Source: Synergistaceae bacterium
Lineage (GTDB): Bacteria; Synergistota; Synergistia; Synergistales; Aminobacteriaceae
Reading direction: 5' to 3'
NCBI GenBank assembly: GCA_017439345.1
Contig: JAFSJJ010000044.1
Coordinates: 124,001-188,000 of the forward strand
Length of the DNA stretch: 64,000 nucleotides
Shown here: piece by piece, positions 55,635 to 63,525 of the stretch
Numbering within the stretch: the first letter of the stretch is position 1
How the letters are laid out: each line of letters starts with the position of its first letter
Made by a program: the position numbers and the translations under genes
Notes under the pieces: generated by a model
The model's input: only the letters and a program-made list of their open reading frames with translations
Database searches by the model: none
What the model was told of the DNA's origin: nothing

Positions 55635-57701
55635 ATGGGGGTACGTAAACCCGAAGATACACGGAGCTTCGCATTATGTGCACACGGAGGAGCAGGCAAG
55701 ACATCGTTAGCAGAAGCAATGCTCTTCGACAACGGCAATATAACGCGTATGGGCAGTGTTCAGAACGGTAACACAGTCAGCGACTTTCAATCAGAGGAAC
55801 AGAAACGCAATATCTCAATCAGCACGTCATTAATGACTCTCGAGCGCAAGGGCAAAACTTTTTATATTCTCGATGCTCCAGGCTATGCAGATTTCACCGG
55901 CGAGATGAGTGCAGCTATTCGAGTTGCAGATACAGCAGTTATTCTCGTCAGCTCAGTCGGAGGCATTGAAGTTCAGACAAGCAAAGCATGGGAGTACGCA
56001 GAACATCATAATGCTCCTGTCTCGTTCGTGATTTCTAAAATGGACAGAGAGAACGCAGATTTTGACAAAGTGTTAGCCGACATTAAGTCCCAGTTCTCGA
56101 ATAATGCCCTGCCTGTGTTCCTGCCTATTGGGAGCGCGGATAAATTCACGGGAGTAGTTGACGTTCTTAAAGGCAAAGCATATATGTATAAGCCTGACGG
56201 TTCCGGGAAATTCACAGAAAGTGAAGTCCCTGCGGACATGGTCTCTTCATGCGAGTCAGCGAAAGAAGCATTAATCGAAGCAGCCGTTGAAATGGATGAT
56301 GCTCTCATGGAAAAATATTTGGAGGGCGAGTCAATTTCTGACTCAGACTTAGAGAGGACGTTCAAGCAGGCAGTTGCAAAGCGTCGAATTATGCCTGTTG
56401 CTGCGTTGTCGTCAACTATGAATATTGGCGTTCCCCAGTTCATGGACTTCATAGCCGATTACTTCCCTTCACCTGTTGACATTGGAGCCGTTGAGGGTGC
56501 CGAGCCTAAAGTTGATGCCCCGTTCTCTGCATTGTGCTTTAAGATTCTGGCTGATGCATTCGTAGGCAAACTTTCATTCATGCGAGTCTATTCGGGTAAA
56601 CTTTCATCAGAAGGCAGCAATATATACAATCTCAATCAGGGTGAGGACGAGCGCATTTCGTCATTCAAGCTCATGACAGGCAAGGACGGCAAGGACGTTA
56701 AGGAAGTCATAGCAGGAGACATCGTAGCAATTCCCAAGTTACAGAGCGCAAGGGTCGGACATACGCTAACTACAAAGGGAGGCTTCTCGACTCAGTTCAA
56801 GCCCATAGAGTTCCCGAAACCTGTTTATAGTGTCGCAGTTATCGCAAAGTCCAGAGCTGACGAAGATAAACTCGGCAACGCAATATCACGAATTCTTGAG
56901 GAAGACTGCTCGCTCACGTTCGAAAAGAATCCTGAGACAAGAGACAACGTTTTATCAGGTATGGGAGACATGCACATTGATATAGTGTTAGCTAAGATGA
57001 AGGAACGTTACGGCGTTGAACTTGATACGAAGACTCCTCAAGTTCCCTATAGAGAGACTATCCGCAAGATGAGTGAAGCTCAAGGCAAACACAAGAAGCA
57101 GTCAGGCGGTCACGGACAATACGGCGATGTTTATATTCGTTACAGACCACTTGAACGCGGCGCAGGCTTTGAATTCATTGACTCAGTTGTCGGCGGTGCA
57201 GTTCCCAGAAACTTTATCCCGGCAGTCGAGAAGGGTTTACGCGAATACATGACAGCAGGACCGTTAGCAGGCTTCCCAGTTGTTGACTTCAGCGCAGAAT
57301 TATATTACGGCTCGTATCATGACGTTGACAGCTCCGAAATGTCATTTAAATTAGCGACTCGACTCTCATTCAGAAAGGGAATCATGGACGCGAATCCAGT
57401 TTTATTAGAGCCTGTTATGGACGTTGAGGTTACTGTCCCTGAGAGATTCATGGGCGACGTTATGGGAGACTTTAACTCACGACGAGGCCGCATTATGGGC
57501 ATGGAAGGTCACGGAAAATTGCAGGTAGTCAAGGCTCAGTGTCCGTTAGCTGAAATGTTCAGATATGCAATTATCCTGCGTTCTATGACTTCAGGTGAAG
57601 GATCGTTCTCAATGGAATACTCGCACTATGAGGAAGTTCCGGGCGACATTGCAAAGAAAGTAATAGCTGCCCACAAGAAAGAAGACGAGGACGAAGAATA
57701 G
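55635..57701 (+). CDS. Elongation factor G-like GTPase
   Basis: A 688-residue protein with the full EF-G domain order. The P-loop reads AHGGAGKTS instead of AHIDAGKTT, switch II reads DAPGYADF instead of DTPGHVDF (catalytic His replaced by Tyr), and G4 is ISKMDREN. These are the marks of the EF-G-like (EF-G2 type) family, not the main translocase. Domain IV has SGGHGQYGDVYIRYRP, and domain V ends with YEEVPGD. The ribosome site is GGGAAGG. The 172 bases upstream, shared with the divergent gene, contain TATAAT at 55543 and 55565 but no matching -35. Its exact role is unknown. Confidence 0.88.
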   Translation: MGVRKPEDTRSFALCAHGGAGKTSLAEAMLFDNGNITRMGSVQNGNTVSDFQSEEQKRNISISTSLMTLERKGKTFYILDAPGYADFTGEMSAAIRVADTAVILVSSVGGIEVQTSKAWEYAEHHNAPVSFVISKMDRENADFDKVLADIKSQFSNNALPVFLPIGSADKFTGVVDVLKGKAYMYKPDGSGKFTESEVPADMVSSCESAKEALIEAAVEMDDALMEKYLEGESISDSDLERTFKQAVAKRRIMPVAALSSTMNIGVPQFMDFIADYFPSPVDIGAVEGAEPKVDAPFSALCFKILADAFVGKLSFMRVYSGKLSSEGSNIYNLNQGEDERISSFKLMTGKDGKDVKEVIAGDIVAIPKLQSARVGHTLTTKGGFSTQFKPIEFPKPVYSVAVIAKSRADEDKLGNAISRILEEDCSLTFEKNPETRDNVLSGMGDMHIDIVLAKMKERYGVELDTKTPQVPYRETIRKMSEAQGKHKKQSGGHGQYGDVYIRYRPLERGAGFEFIDSVVGGAVPRNFIPAVEKGLREYMTAGPLAGFPVVDFSAELYYGSYHDVDSSEMSFKLATRLSFRKGIMDANPVLLEPVMDVEVTVPERFMGDVMGDFNSRRGRIMGMEGHGKLQVVKAQCPLAEMFRYAIILRSMTSGEGSFSMEYSHYEEVPGDIAKKVIAAHKKEDEDEE

Positions 57702-57717
57702 CAGCAATAATAAATTT

Positions 57718-57753
57718 CCCCTCCTGAGTGAACGTGAACCGGGAGGGATTTTA
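57718..57753 (+). terminator. Rho-independent terminator
   Basis: CCCTCC (57719-57724) pairs with GGAGGG (57742-57747) around a 17-base loop, followed by ATTTTATTT. It ends the EF-G-like gene. Confidence 0.8.
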
Positions 57754-57818
57754 TTTAACTGAAAAATTCGGTATAATTGCGTAAAAAATTTACATGAAAG
57801 GAGCTTGACAAAATAAAA

Positions 57819-59417
57819 ATGGCCGCTAAAATTGTCAAGTCAAGTCAAGTCAAGTCATATTATTGTCTCTTAATATCTTATCTTAAAAATTGGCATTGGC
57901 GTAATCTTCTTCTCACAGTATATTTATTCTTTGTCCTGATGTCGTATTTTATCGTAAATATGGATCTCAGGAAGTTCGGACGTGCTTATATAATTTCTCT
58001 TGCTGAGGTTATATTAATCATATCGATTTATATTTGTCCCAAGCTGTTAAAATTTGCAGAAGGACTCAGCATACATTATGACGATGAAGAAAAAGTTACA
58101 CGAAAATTTTTTATTGAGGCATTGCTTATTTCGTTTGCCGTATTCTTCAGCATGTATATTATTTATTATCCCGGAGCTTTCTCGCCGGATTCAATTGACC
58201 AATACGGACAGGCCGCAGGATTCAGGAATTATAAAGACTGGCATCCTGTTTTACACACACTATTTGCTTTTACCCTGCCTTTAAAGATTTCCGGGGGCTG
58301 GATAGGCTCTATAGTACTCTTTCAGATTATAGTTTTCTCGCTGGCTTTGGCTTATATGGCTTATACTCTGACTGAGTTCGGAAATATTAAATACGCGAGA
58401 TTATTTTTGCTGTATATCCTAATTAATCCTGCGACTTTGGGAATTTCAATGTATCCGTGGAAAGATGTATCGTTTGCAGTGTTTGCGATGCTTGCTATGT
58501 GTTTTGCTGTACGTGTTTATTTTTCCGGCGGTGAATGGCTGAAGAGTCCGTTGCACATGATTATATTTTTGCTTGTAATCGTTGCAGCGACCATATTTAG
58601 ACATAACGCAATATTATTTACACTGCCCCTTTTAATCGCTGTTATATTTTATGTATCACGAAAGAAAAAATTTTTACTGGCTGCAGGTTTTGTGTTGATT
58701 ATATTTCTTGTTAGAGGGCCTCTTTATTCGTGCCTGAACGTTTCAAGTCCCGGCTATAGAGTAGAACCTGCTTTTTTTCCAATGACTGTTATAGGCAATG
58801 CAGTTACACAGACTCCCGAAAGAATCGATAAAGATATTACTGATTTCGCGTATAAATTTCTTCCTAAAGATGAATGGCAGAAACATTATGTTACAGGAAA
58901 CTTTCTAAGCGTGGCCTTTAGGAAAGTAAACTGGGAGGTTGTAAAGTCTGTTGGATACATAAAAATTCTTAATATGATGTTCAGATGCTTCAAAGAATCT
59001 CACATGGCCTCACTTAAAGGATTACTTGCTCTTACTGATATGGTTTTTGGTATAGCAGGGCGCGTTGATTGGCTGATCATTCCCGGCATACACACGAATT
59101 CGTACGGAATTAAACAAAACGGTATAAGTTTTATGCAGACTTTGTTTATATATTATATACGCTTCTCAAGAATGTTCTTAAAGCATATTTTCTGGCATAT
59201 AGGAGTATTGCTGCTTATTACGTTAATATTTACTCTTGTGAAATTAAATCTTTGCACTAAATCAGGCTGGCAGAAGTTATCTTTTGTTATTCCGTTATTT
59301 ATGCATGACTATGGGACAATGCTTTTTATAGGCGGCAATGATTTTAGATATTTTTACTGCACGTATCTTGTTATGCCCTTACTTTGTCTAATTCTGCTTG
59401 TAAAGGAGTCGGATTAA
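57819..59417 (+). CDS. DUF6020-like polytopic membrane protein, possible GT-C glycosyltransferase
   Basis: A 532-residue protein with about twelve membrane helices. The segment YPGAFSPDSIDQYGQA followed by DWHPVLHT fits DUF6020; an acidic pair in the first outside loop is typical of GT-C lipid-sugar transferases. The first codons hold 4.8 tandem GTCAA units (57834-57857). GAGTC/GACTC pentamers are few (I count about four in 1.6 kb) and codon use is more AT-rich than in neighbours, hinting at transfer. An AAAGGAG lies 15 bases before the ATG. The next gene begins three bases after its stop. Confidence 0.7.
   Translation: MAAKIVKSSQVKSYYCLLISYLKNWHWRNLLLTVYLFFVLMSYFIVNMDLRKFGRAYIISLAEVILIISIYICPKLLKFAEGLSIHYDDEEKVTRKFFIEALLISFAVFFSMYIIYYPGAFSPDSIDQYGQAAGFRNYKDWHPVLHTLFAFTLPLKISGGWIGSIVLFQIIVFSLALAYMAYTLTEFGNIKYARLFLLYILINPATLGISMYPWKDVSFAVFAMLAMCFAVRVYFSGGEWLKSPLHMIIFLLVIVAATIFRHNAILFTLPLLIAVIFYVSRKKKFLLAAGFVLIIFLVRGPLYSCLNVSSPGYRVEPAFFPMTVIGNAVTQTPERIDKDITDFAYKFLPKDEWQKHYVTGNFLSVAFRKVNWEVVKSVGYIKILNMMFRCFKESHMASLKGLLALTDMVFGIAGRVDWLIIPGIHTNSYGIKQNGISFMQTLFIYYIRFSRMFLKHIFWHIGVLLLITLIFTLVKLNLCTKSGWQKLSFVIPLFMHDYGTMLFIGGNDFRYFYCTYLVMPLLCLILLVKESD
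57834..57857 (+). repeat. Pentanucleotide tandem repeat (GTCAA, 4.8 copies) inside the start of a gene
   Basis: Four full GTCAA units plus GTCA begin five codons after the ATG at 57819. The present number keeps the long frame open. Reading by hand, loss of one unit stops at about codon 21 and gain of one unit at about codon 20. This is the layout of a translational phase switch. Confidence 0.9.
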
Positions 59418-59419
59418 TC

Positions 59420-60955
59420 ATGAAAATCTTAATCATCGGCGCAGGCCCGGCAGGTCTTACAGCAGCATATGAATTACTCGCAAAAAATAATAATGATCAT
59501 GAAGTAATCATACTCGAAGAAAGCTCTTACATGGGCGGAATTTGCAAGACGGTCATTCACAACGGAAATTATCTAGACTTAGGCGGACATAGATTCTTTA
59601 CCAGAGTTCAGGAAGTCAGTAACTGGTGGCAGAATATCATGCCTTCTCAGGGAGCTTTGCCTTATGACTATAAAACTTTGGGACGTGAAGCAGTAATCAC
59701 TCCAGGAGGCCCTGACCCTGAAAAAACTGATCGAGTCATGCTGCTCAGAAACACTCTTTCAAGAATATTATTCAAGCGCAAATTTTTTGACTATCCTGTT
59801 TCACTTAGATTAAGCACGTTAAGAAATATGGGCTTTATTACAAGCATTACTGCAGGCTTTAGTTACATCAAGAGCCTAATCTTTAGACGCAAAGAAAACT
59901 CACTTGAGGACTTCTACATAAATCGCTTCGGCAAAAAGTTATACTCGATGTTCTTCGAGAATTACACGCAAAATCTATGGGGCAGGCATCCTTCAGAGAT
60001 TTCACCGGAATGGGGTTCTCAAAGAATTAAAGGGTTGTCAATTGCTGCAATAATACGCGACCTCTTTCACTCTGATAGTAAACGAAGCGAACCTTCATTA
60101 AGTAACAATTTTGCGTATCCCAAGTTAGGCCCCGGCCAATTATGGGAAATCACTGCTCAGGAAATAATAAAACTCGGAGGCAGGATCATAACAGGAGCAA
60201 AAGTTATCGCGCTTAACAAGTCAGGTGATGTTATAACAGGACTCGAATACGTGAAGGACAATCAAACTGTTACGCTTACAGGAGATATTATTATTTCATC
60301 AATGCCCTTGAAAGATTTAATTGCAGGACTTAATGACGTTCCAGAACGAATTAAATTTATTGCCTCAGGTCTGCCGTATCGTGATTACATGATAGCAGGG
60401 ATATTGATTAAATCTCTTGCCCTCAAGAATGAGACCCGCATTAGGACTTTGGGAGGCATCGTTCCGGATAACTGGATTTACGTTCATGACAAGAGCGTAA
60501 AAATGGGACGCATTCAGGTCTTCAATAACTGGTCGCCTTATATGGTCAATGACGTTGAACATACCGTGTGGCTTGGCCTTGAGTACTTCTGCAATGAAGG
60601 TGACTCGTTCTGGTCAATGAGCGATTCTGAATTTGCGGAGCTTGCCGTTAATGAAATGCTGAAGCTGGGCTTGATTAAGTCTCTTGATGATGTCCTTGAC
60701 TCTCACGTTGAACGCGTCAGGAAAGCATACCCCGCTTACTTTGACACGTATGAACATATTGACGAGCTGAGAGAATTTCTTGACTCGATTAATAATCTTT
60801 ACTGTGTCGGCAGGAACGGCCAGCATAGATATAATAATATCGATCACTCAATGTGTACGGCGTTTGAAGCTGTGAAAAATATTTTGTCAGGCACTCAGGA
60901 TAAATCTAACATCTGGAACGTCAACACAGATAAAGAATATAACGAAAGCAGATAG
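59420..60955 (+). CDS. FAD-dependent oxidoreductase (protoporphyrinogen oxidase / UGM-like)
   Basis: A 511-residue flavoprotein. The Rossmann dinucleotide motif MKILIIGAGPAGLTAAYELL opens the protein, with ILEESSYMGGICKTV and LDLGGHRFF typical of the COG1232/amine-oxidase group. The C-terminus has YCVGRNGQHRYNNIDHSM. The substrate is unknown; proximity to a putative glycosyltransferase suggests a sugar or lipid-sugar. The frame extends to 59384, but AAAGGAG at 59402-59408 and the motif at the start favour ATG 59420. Confidence 0.85.
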   Translation: MKILIIGAGPAGLTAAYELLAKNNNDHEVIILEESSYMGGICKTVIHNGNYLDLGGHRFFTRVQEVSNWWQNIMPSQGALPYDYKTLGREAVITPGGPDPEKTDRVMLLRNTLSRILFKRKFFDYPVSLRLSTLRNMGFITSITAGFSYIKSLIFRRKENSLEDFYINRFGKKLYSMFFENYTQNLWGRHPSEISPEWGSQRIKGLSIAAIIRDLFHSDSKRSEPSLSNNFAYPKLGPGQLWEITAQEIIKLGGRIITGAKVIALNKSGDVITGLEYVKDNQTVTLTGDIIISSMPLKDLIAGLNDVPERIKFIASGLPYRDYMIAGILIKSLALKNETRIRTLGGIVPDNWIYVHDKSVKMGRIQVFNNWSPYMVNDVEHTVWLGLEYFCNEGDSFWSMSDSEFAELAVNEMLKLGLIKSLDDVLDSHVERVRKAYPAYFDTYEHIDELREFLDSINNLYCVGRNGQHRYNNIDHSMCTAFEAVKNILSGTQDKSNIWNVNTDKEYNESR

Positions 60956-60968
60956 CAAATAAAAATTT

Positions 60969-61015
60969 CCCTCCGGATTCATTTTATTAATTACGAGTCA
61001 GGAGGGTTTTATATT
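60969..61015. terminator. Bidirectional terminator
   Basis: CCCTCC (60969-60974) pairs with GGAGGG (61001-61006) around a 26-base loop, with T-rich runs rightward and AAATTT on the other strand. It lies between convergent genes. Confidence 0.65.
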
Positions 61016-61019
61016 CTTG

Positions 61020-62063
61020 CTATAAAAAGAAATAACGTATCACGAATAACAGGCCTATTAACGCTGCTCCCAGAAGTCCAAAGAAAAACATATCTTCAAC
61101 AAAGTGCGATGCTTTTTCCTGTCTGGCAACGTCAGCAGGATTCTCTTTGATCTTCATGCGAATATCTTTCGTAACATTAATGAAGCCTCGTATCTCGTCA
61201 TTAATTCTCACGTAAATTAAAGTCTTGCCCTCGAGCTTCTTGACTTCTTCAACAGGGAATAAAGGCTGCATATCGTTCTCTTCAAGAAATTTGCGGACGA
61301 GTGCGCTTGCCCCATCGCCTTCTATGCTGACTTCGATTATGTCTCCCGGCATTATTTCAGAGCTTGGCTTGCCTTTGACGGGATCAACAACAGCTCCGCA
61401 TTTGATTAACGTACCTTCAAATATGCCTTCTTCTTTGGCTTGAGCTTTCCTTGCTTCGTCTTCAGCTTCTTCCTGCTTCTTCTTCTCTTCTTCAGCCTTT
61501 TTTCTCCGTTCGAGTTCTTCCGGTGTCGGTTCAATCGGCTTTAACACTTTGGCTCGTTCGAGTTCGTGGCGTGCTATAGGTTCGGCGTCAATTGCTGCAC
61601 TGAATACACATTGTGAGACTGTTTCAAAGGCTCTGCGTAAAATGCTCTCGAGCTGACGTAATTTTACTTTAGTGTAATTCTCGAATAATTTGCGCTTCTC
61701 TGCAGGTGTGAATATTTCCTTGAGCTGCTCCTGAAGTTTACCGCTCCATTCTTTATCGAGAGGCCCTAACTGAGGGAATCTCTTGACGAAGTTGCGCCAG
61801 TCTTTAGCAGGTTCGATTATTACGCTGCCTGCATAGGGTTTAGCGAGCCAGAATACTTGAAAAACTGTTTTACCTGACTGACCTTCAAAAATTACGCAAA
61901 ATGCTCCTCCCATATCTCCGCGACTCGGTGCAAATGTAAATTTCAAAGCAAGATAACCCGGTACATCTTTCGGAGCTTCAGGAATCGGAGGCTGTTCGGG
62001 TCTAATCTCTGTCTCGGCTGCAATGTCTGTAACGTCCAAAAAATTATTAGTCGGTGCGGCCAT
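61020..62063 (-). CDS. Hypothetical protein with coiled coil and C-terminal membrane anchor
   Basis: A 347-residue protein of no family I know. The N-terminal ~30 residues are polar and Pro-rich, then a globular part (LALKFTFAPSRGDMGGAFCVIFEGQSGK), a helical segment, a strongly charged Lys/Glu coil (about 185-220), a beta-like domain (about 225-315, EGTLIKCGAVVDPVKGKPSSEIMPGD), and one C-terminal membrane helix ending FFL. The frame runs upstream to a TTG at 62135, but that overlaps the small zinc-ribbon gene; ATG 62063 follows its stop by four bases and is preferred. Confidence 0.65.
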   Translation of the reverse strand: MAAPTNNFLDVTDIAAETEIRPEQPPIPEAPKDVPGYLALKFTFAPSRGDMGGAFCVIFEGQSGKTVFQVFWLAKPYAGSVIIEPAKDWRNFVKRFPQLGPLDKEWSGKLQEQLKEIFTPAEKRKLFENYTKVKLRQLESILRRAFETVSQCVFSAAIDAEPIARHELERAKVLKPIEPTPEELERRKKAEEEKKKQEEAEDEARKAQAKEEGIFEGTLIKCGAVVDPVKGKPSSEIMPGDIIEVSIEGDGASALVRKFLEENDMQPLFPVEEVKKLEGKTLIYVRINDEIRGFINVTKDIRMKIKENPADVARQEKASHFVEDMFFFGLLGAALIGLLFVIRYFFL

Positions 62064-62067
62064 GATT

Positions 62068-62229
62068 CTATCTCGCTGAGTAAGTCTTTGCGCTCCAGGA
62101 TTTACCGCGCTGTATTTCTCCTGAGACGAGCTCAAGGTAACGGCTCATGCATTCGGGGCAGCGTCGTGATTGTGAAGCTGAGTCGATCTCAAATTCTTTC
62201 TTGCATTCAAGGCATCGAAATTTTGCCAT
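62068..62229 (-). CDS. Small zinc-ribbon protein (53 residues)
   Basis: A 53-residue gene hidden in the overlap of a longer frame. It starts at ATG 62229, with GGAGG six to ten bases upstream, and ends at TAG 62068-62070. It encodes two CxxC pairs (CLEC and CPEC, 14 residues apart) typical of a zinc ribbon, followed by a basic tail. It is probably cotranscribed with the membrane-anchored protein that starts four bases after it. Function is unknown. Confidence 0.75.
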   Translation of the reverse strand: MAKFRCLECKKEFEIDSASQSRRCPECMSRYLELVSGEIQRGKSWSAKTYSAR

Positions 62230-62429
62230 TATTAAATCCTCCATGTTTAAGTTTGGCTTATTTGCTTAGAGTGAATTAGCGTTGATTATAAATTTGTGTC
62301 GTGAATTTGCAAGGGTAATAATAAATATTTGTGAATTTTACTCAATTTTTTTACGGGAAATAATTTATAATATTCGCACTCACATTTTCATTTAAAAATT
62401 TTATATTTTATTTCAGGAGGCTTTTTATC

Positions 62430-63446
62430 GTGAAAAAGTATGTTGTATTATTAGCAGCACTTTGTCTCGCAGTTTTCGCAGTATCAGCGTTTGCAGCTTC
62501 CGATGACCCCATCGGAGCTTGTATCTATAAGTATGATGATACCTTCATGACAAACGTCAGGCGCGCAATGTTGGCCGAAGCAGAGAAATCAGGCGAAACA
62601 CTTGATGTCGTTGACTCCCAGAACAGACAGCCCCTCCAGAATGACCAGGTTGACGCTCATATTTCCAAAGGCGTTAAGGCTCTCATCATCAACCCCGTTG
62701 ACAGAACAGCAGCAGAACCCCTCATGAACAAGGCCAAAGCAGAAATGCTCCCGATAGTCTTTATTAACAGAGAGCCATACGAAGACGTTATGAAGGCTTA
62801 TGACAAAATCTGGTACGTAGGCGCAAAGGCTGAAGAGTCAGGCACTCAGTCAGGACAAATTATAGTCGATTACTTCAAGTCTCACCCCGAAGCAGATAAG
62901 AATCACGACGGCAAGATTCAGTACATCATGATTCGCGGAGAGCAGGGACACCAGGACGCTACCCTCAGGACTGAATACTCGACCAAAGCAATGAAGGACG
63001 CAGGCTTTGAGATCGTAGAGCTCGGCAACGACACAGCTAACTGGGACAAAGTTCAGGCAACTGACAAAATGAAGGGCTTCATCTCAGCAGTCGGAATCGA
63101 TAACATCGAGGCAGTATTAGCTAATAACGATGATATGGCACTCGGAGCAATCGAAGCACTCAAGGCAGAAGGCTACAATCTCGGCGACCCCGCAAAATAT
63201 ATCCCCGTCGTAGGAGTTGACGCAACTGCACCGGCACTCGAAGCAATGAGCAAAGGCGAGTTACTCGGCACAGTTCTTAATGACGCTGACAACCAGGGAA
63301 TCGCAGCAGTGAAGATCGCAGCCCTCGCAGGTGATGAGAAGGCAATCACTGAGGAGTCAATCGGCTACAAGATCACTGACGGCAAATATATCTGGATACC
63401 CTATCAGCCCGTTACAGTCGAGAATTACAAGAATTTCATGAAATAA
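62430..63446 (+). CDS. mglB: Galactose/methyl-galactoside ABC transporter substrate-binding protein
   Basis: A 338-residue periplasmic sugar-binding protein. The signal peptide is 1-22 (ending SAFAA). The two-lobe type I binding fold shows IGACIYKYDDTFM, ALIINPVDRTAAEPL, VFINREP, and a calcium loop DKNHDGKIQY as in MglB; IRGEQGHQDATLRTEY and LANNDDMALGAI line the sugar site. AGGAGG precedes the GTG/ATG start region. It has its own terminator and probably a highly expressed transcript (codon use is strongly biased). Confidence 0.92.
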   Translation: MKKYVVLLAALCLAVFAVSAFAASDDPIGACIYKYDDTFMTNVRRAMLAEAEKSGETLDVVDSQNRQPLQNDQVDAHISKGVKALIINPVDRTAAEPLMNKAKAEMLPIVFINREPYEDVMKAYDKIWYVGAKAEESGTQSGQIIVDYFKSHPEADKNHDGKIQYIMIRGEQGHQDATLRTEYSTKAMKDAGFEIVELGNDTANWDKVQATDKMKGFISAVGIDNIEAVLANNDDMALGAIEALKAEGYNLGDPAKYIPVVGVDATAPALEAMSKGELLGTVLNDADNQGIAAVKIAALAGDEKAITEESIGYKITDGKYIWIPYQPVTVENYKNFMK

Positions 63447-63465
63447 GTTATAGCGTATTTAATGC

Positions 63466-63500
63466 CCCCGTTGAGCTAATTATCTTCGGGGGTTTTGTTT
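63466..63500 (+). terminator. Rho-independent terminator
   Basis: CCCCCG (63466-63471) pairs with CGGGGG (63487-63492) followed by TTTTGTTT. It separates the two tandem binding-protein genes and may reduce expression of the second. Confidence 0.85.
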
Positions 63501-63525
63501 AATCAATGTCAGAGAGGTGATTTTC

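Noticed and set aside
62340-62429. Promoter of mglB
   Set aside because: TATAAT at 62366-62371 is clear, but no -35 is found at 16-19 bases; the region is too AT-rich for a confident call.
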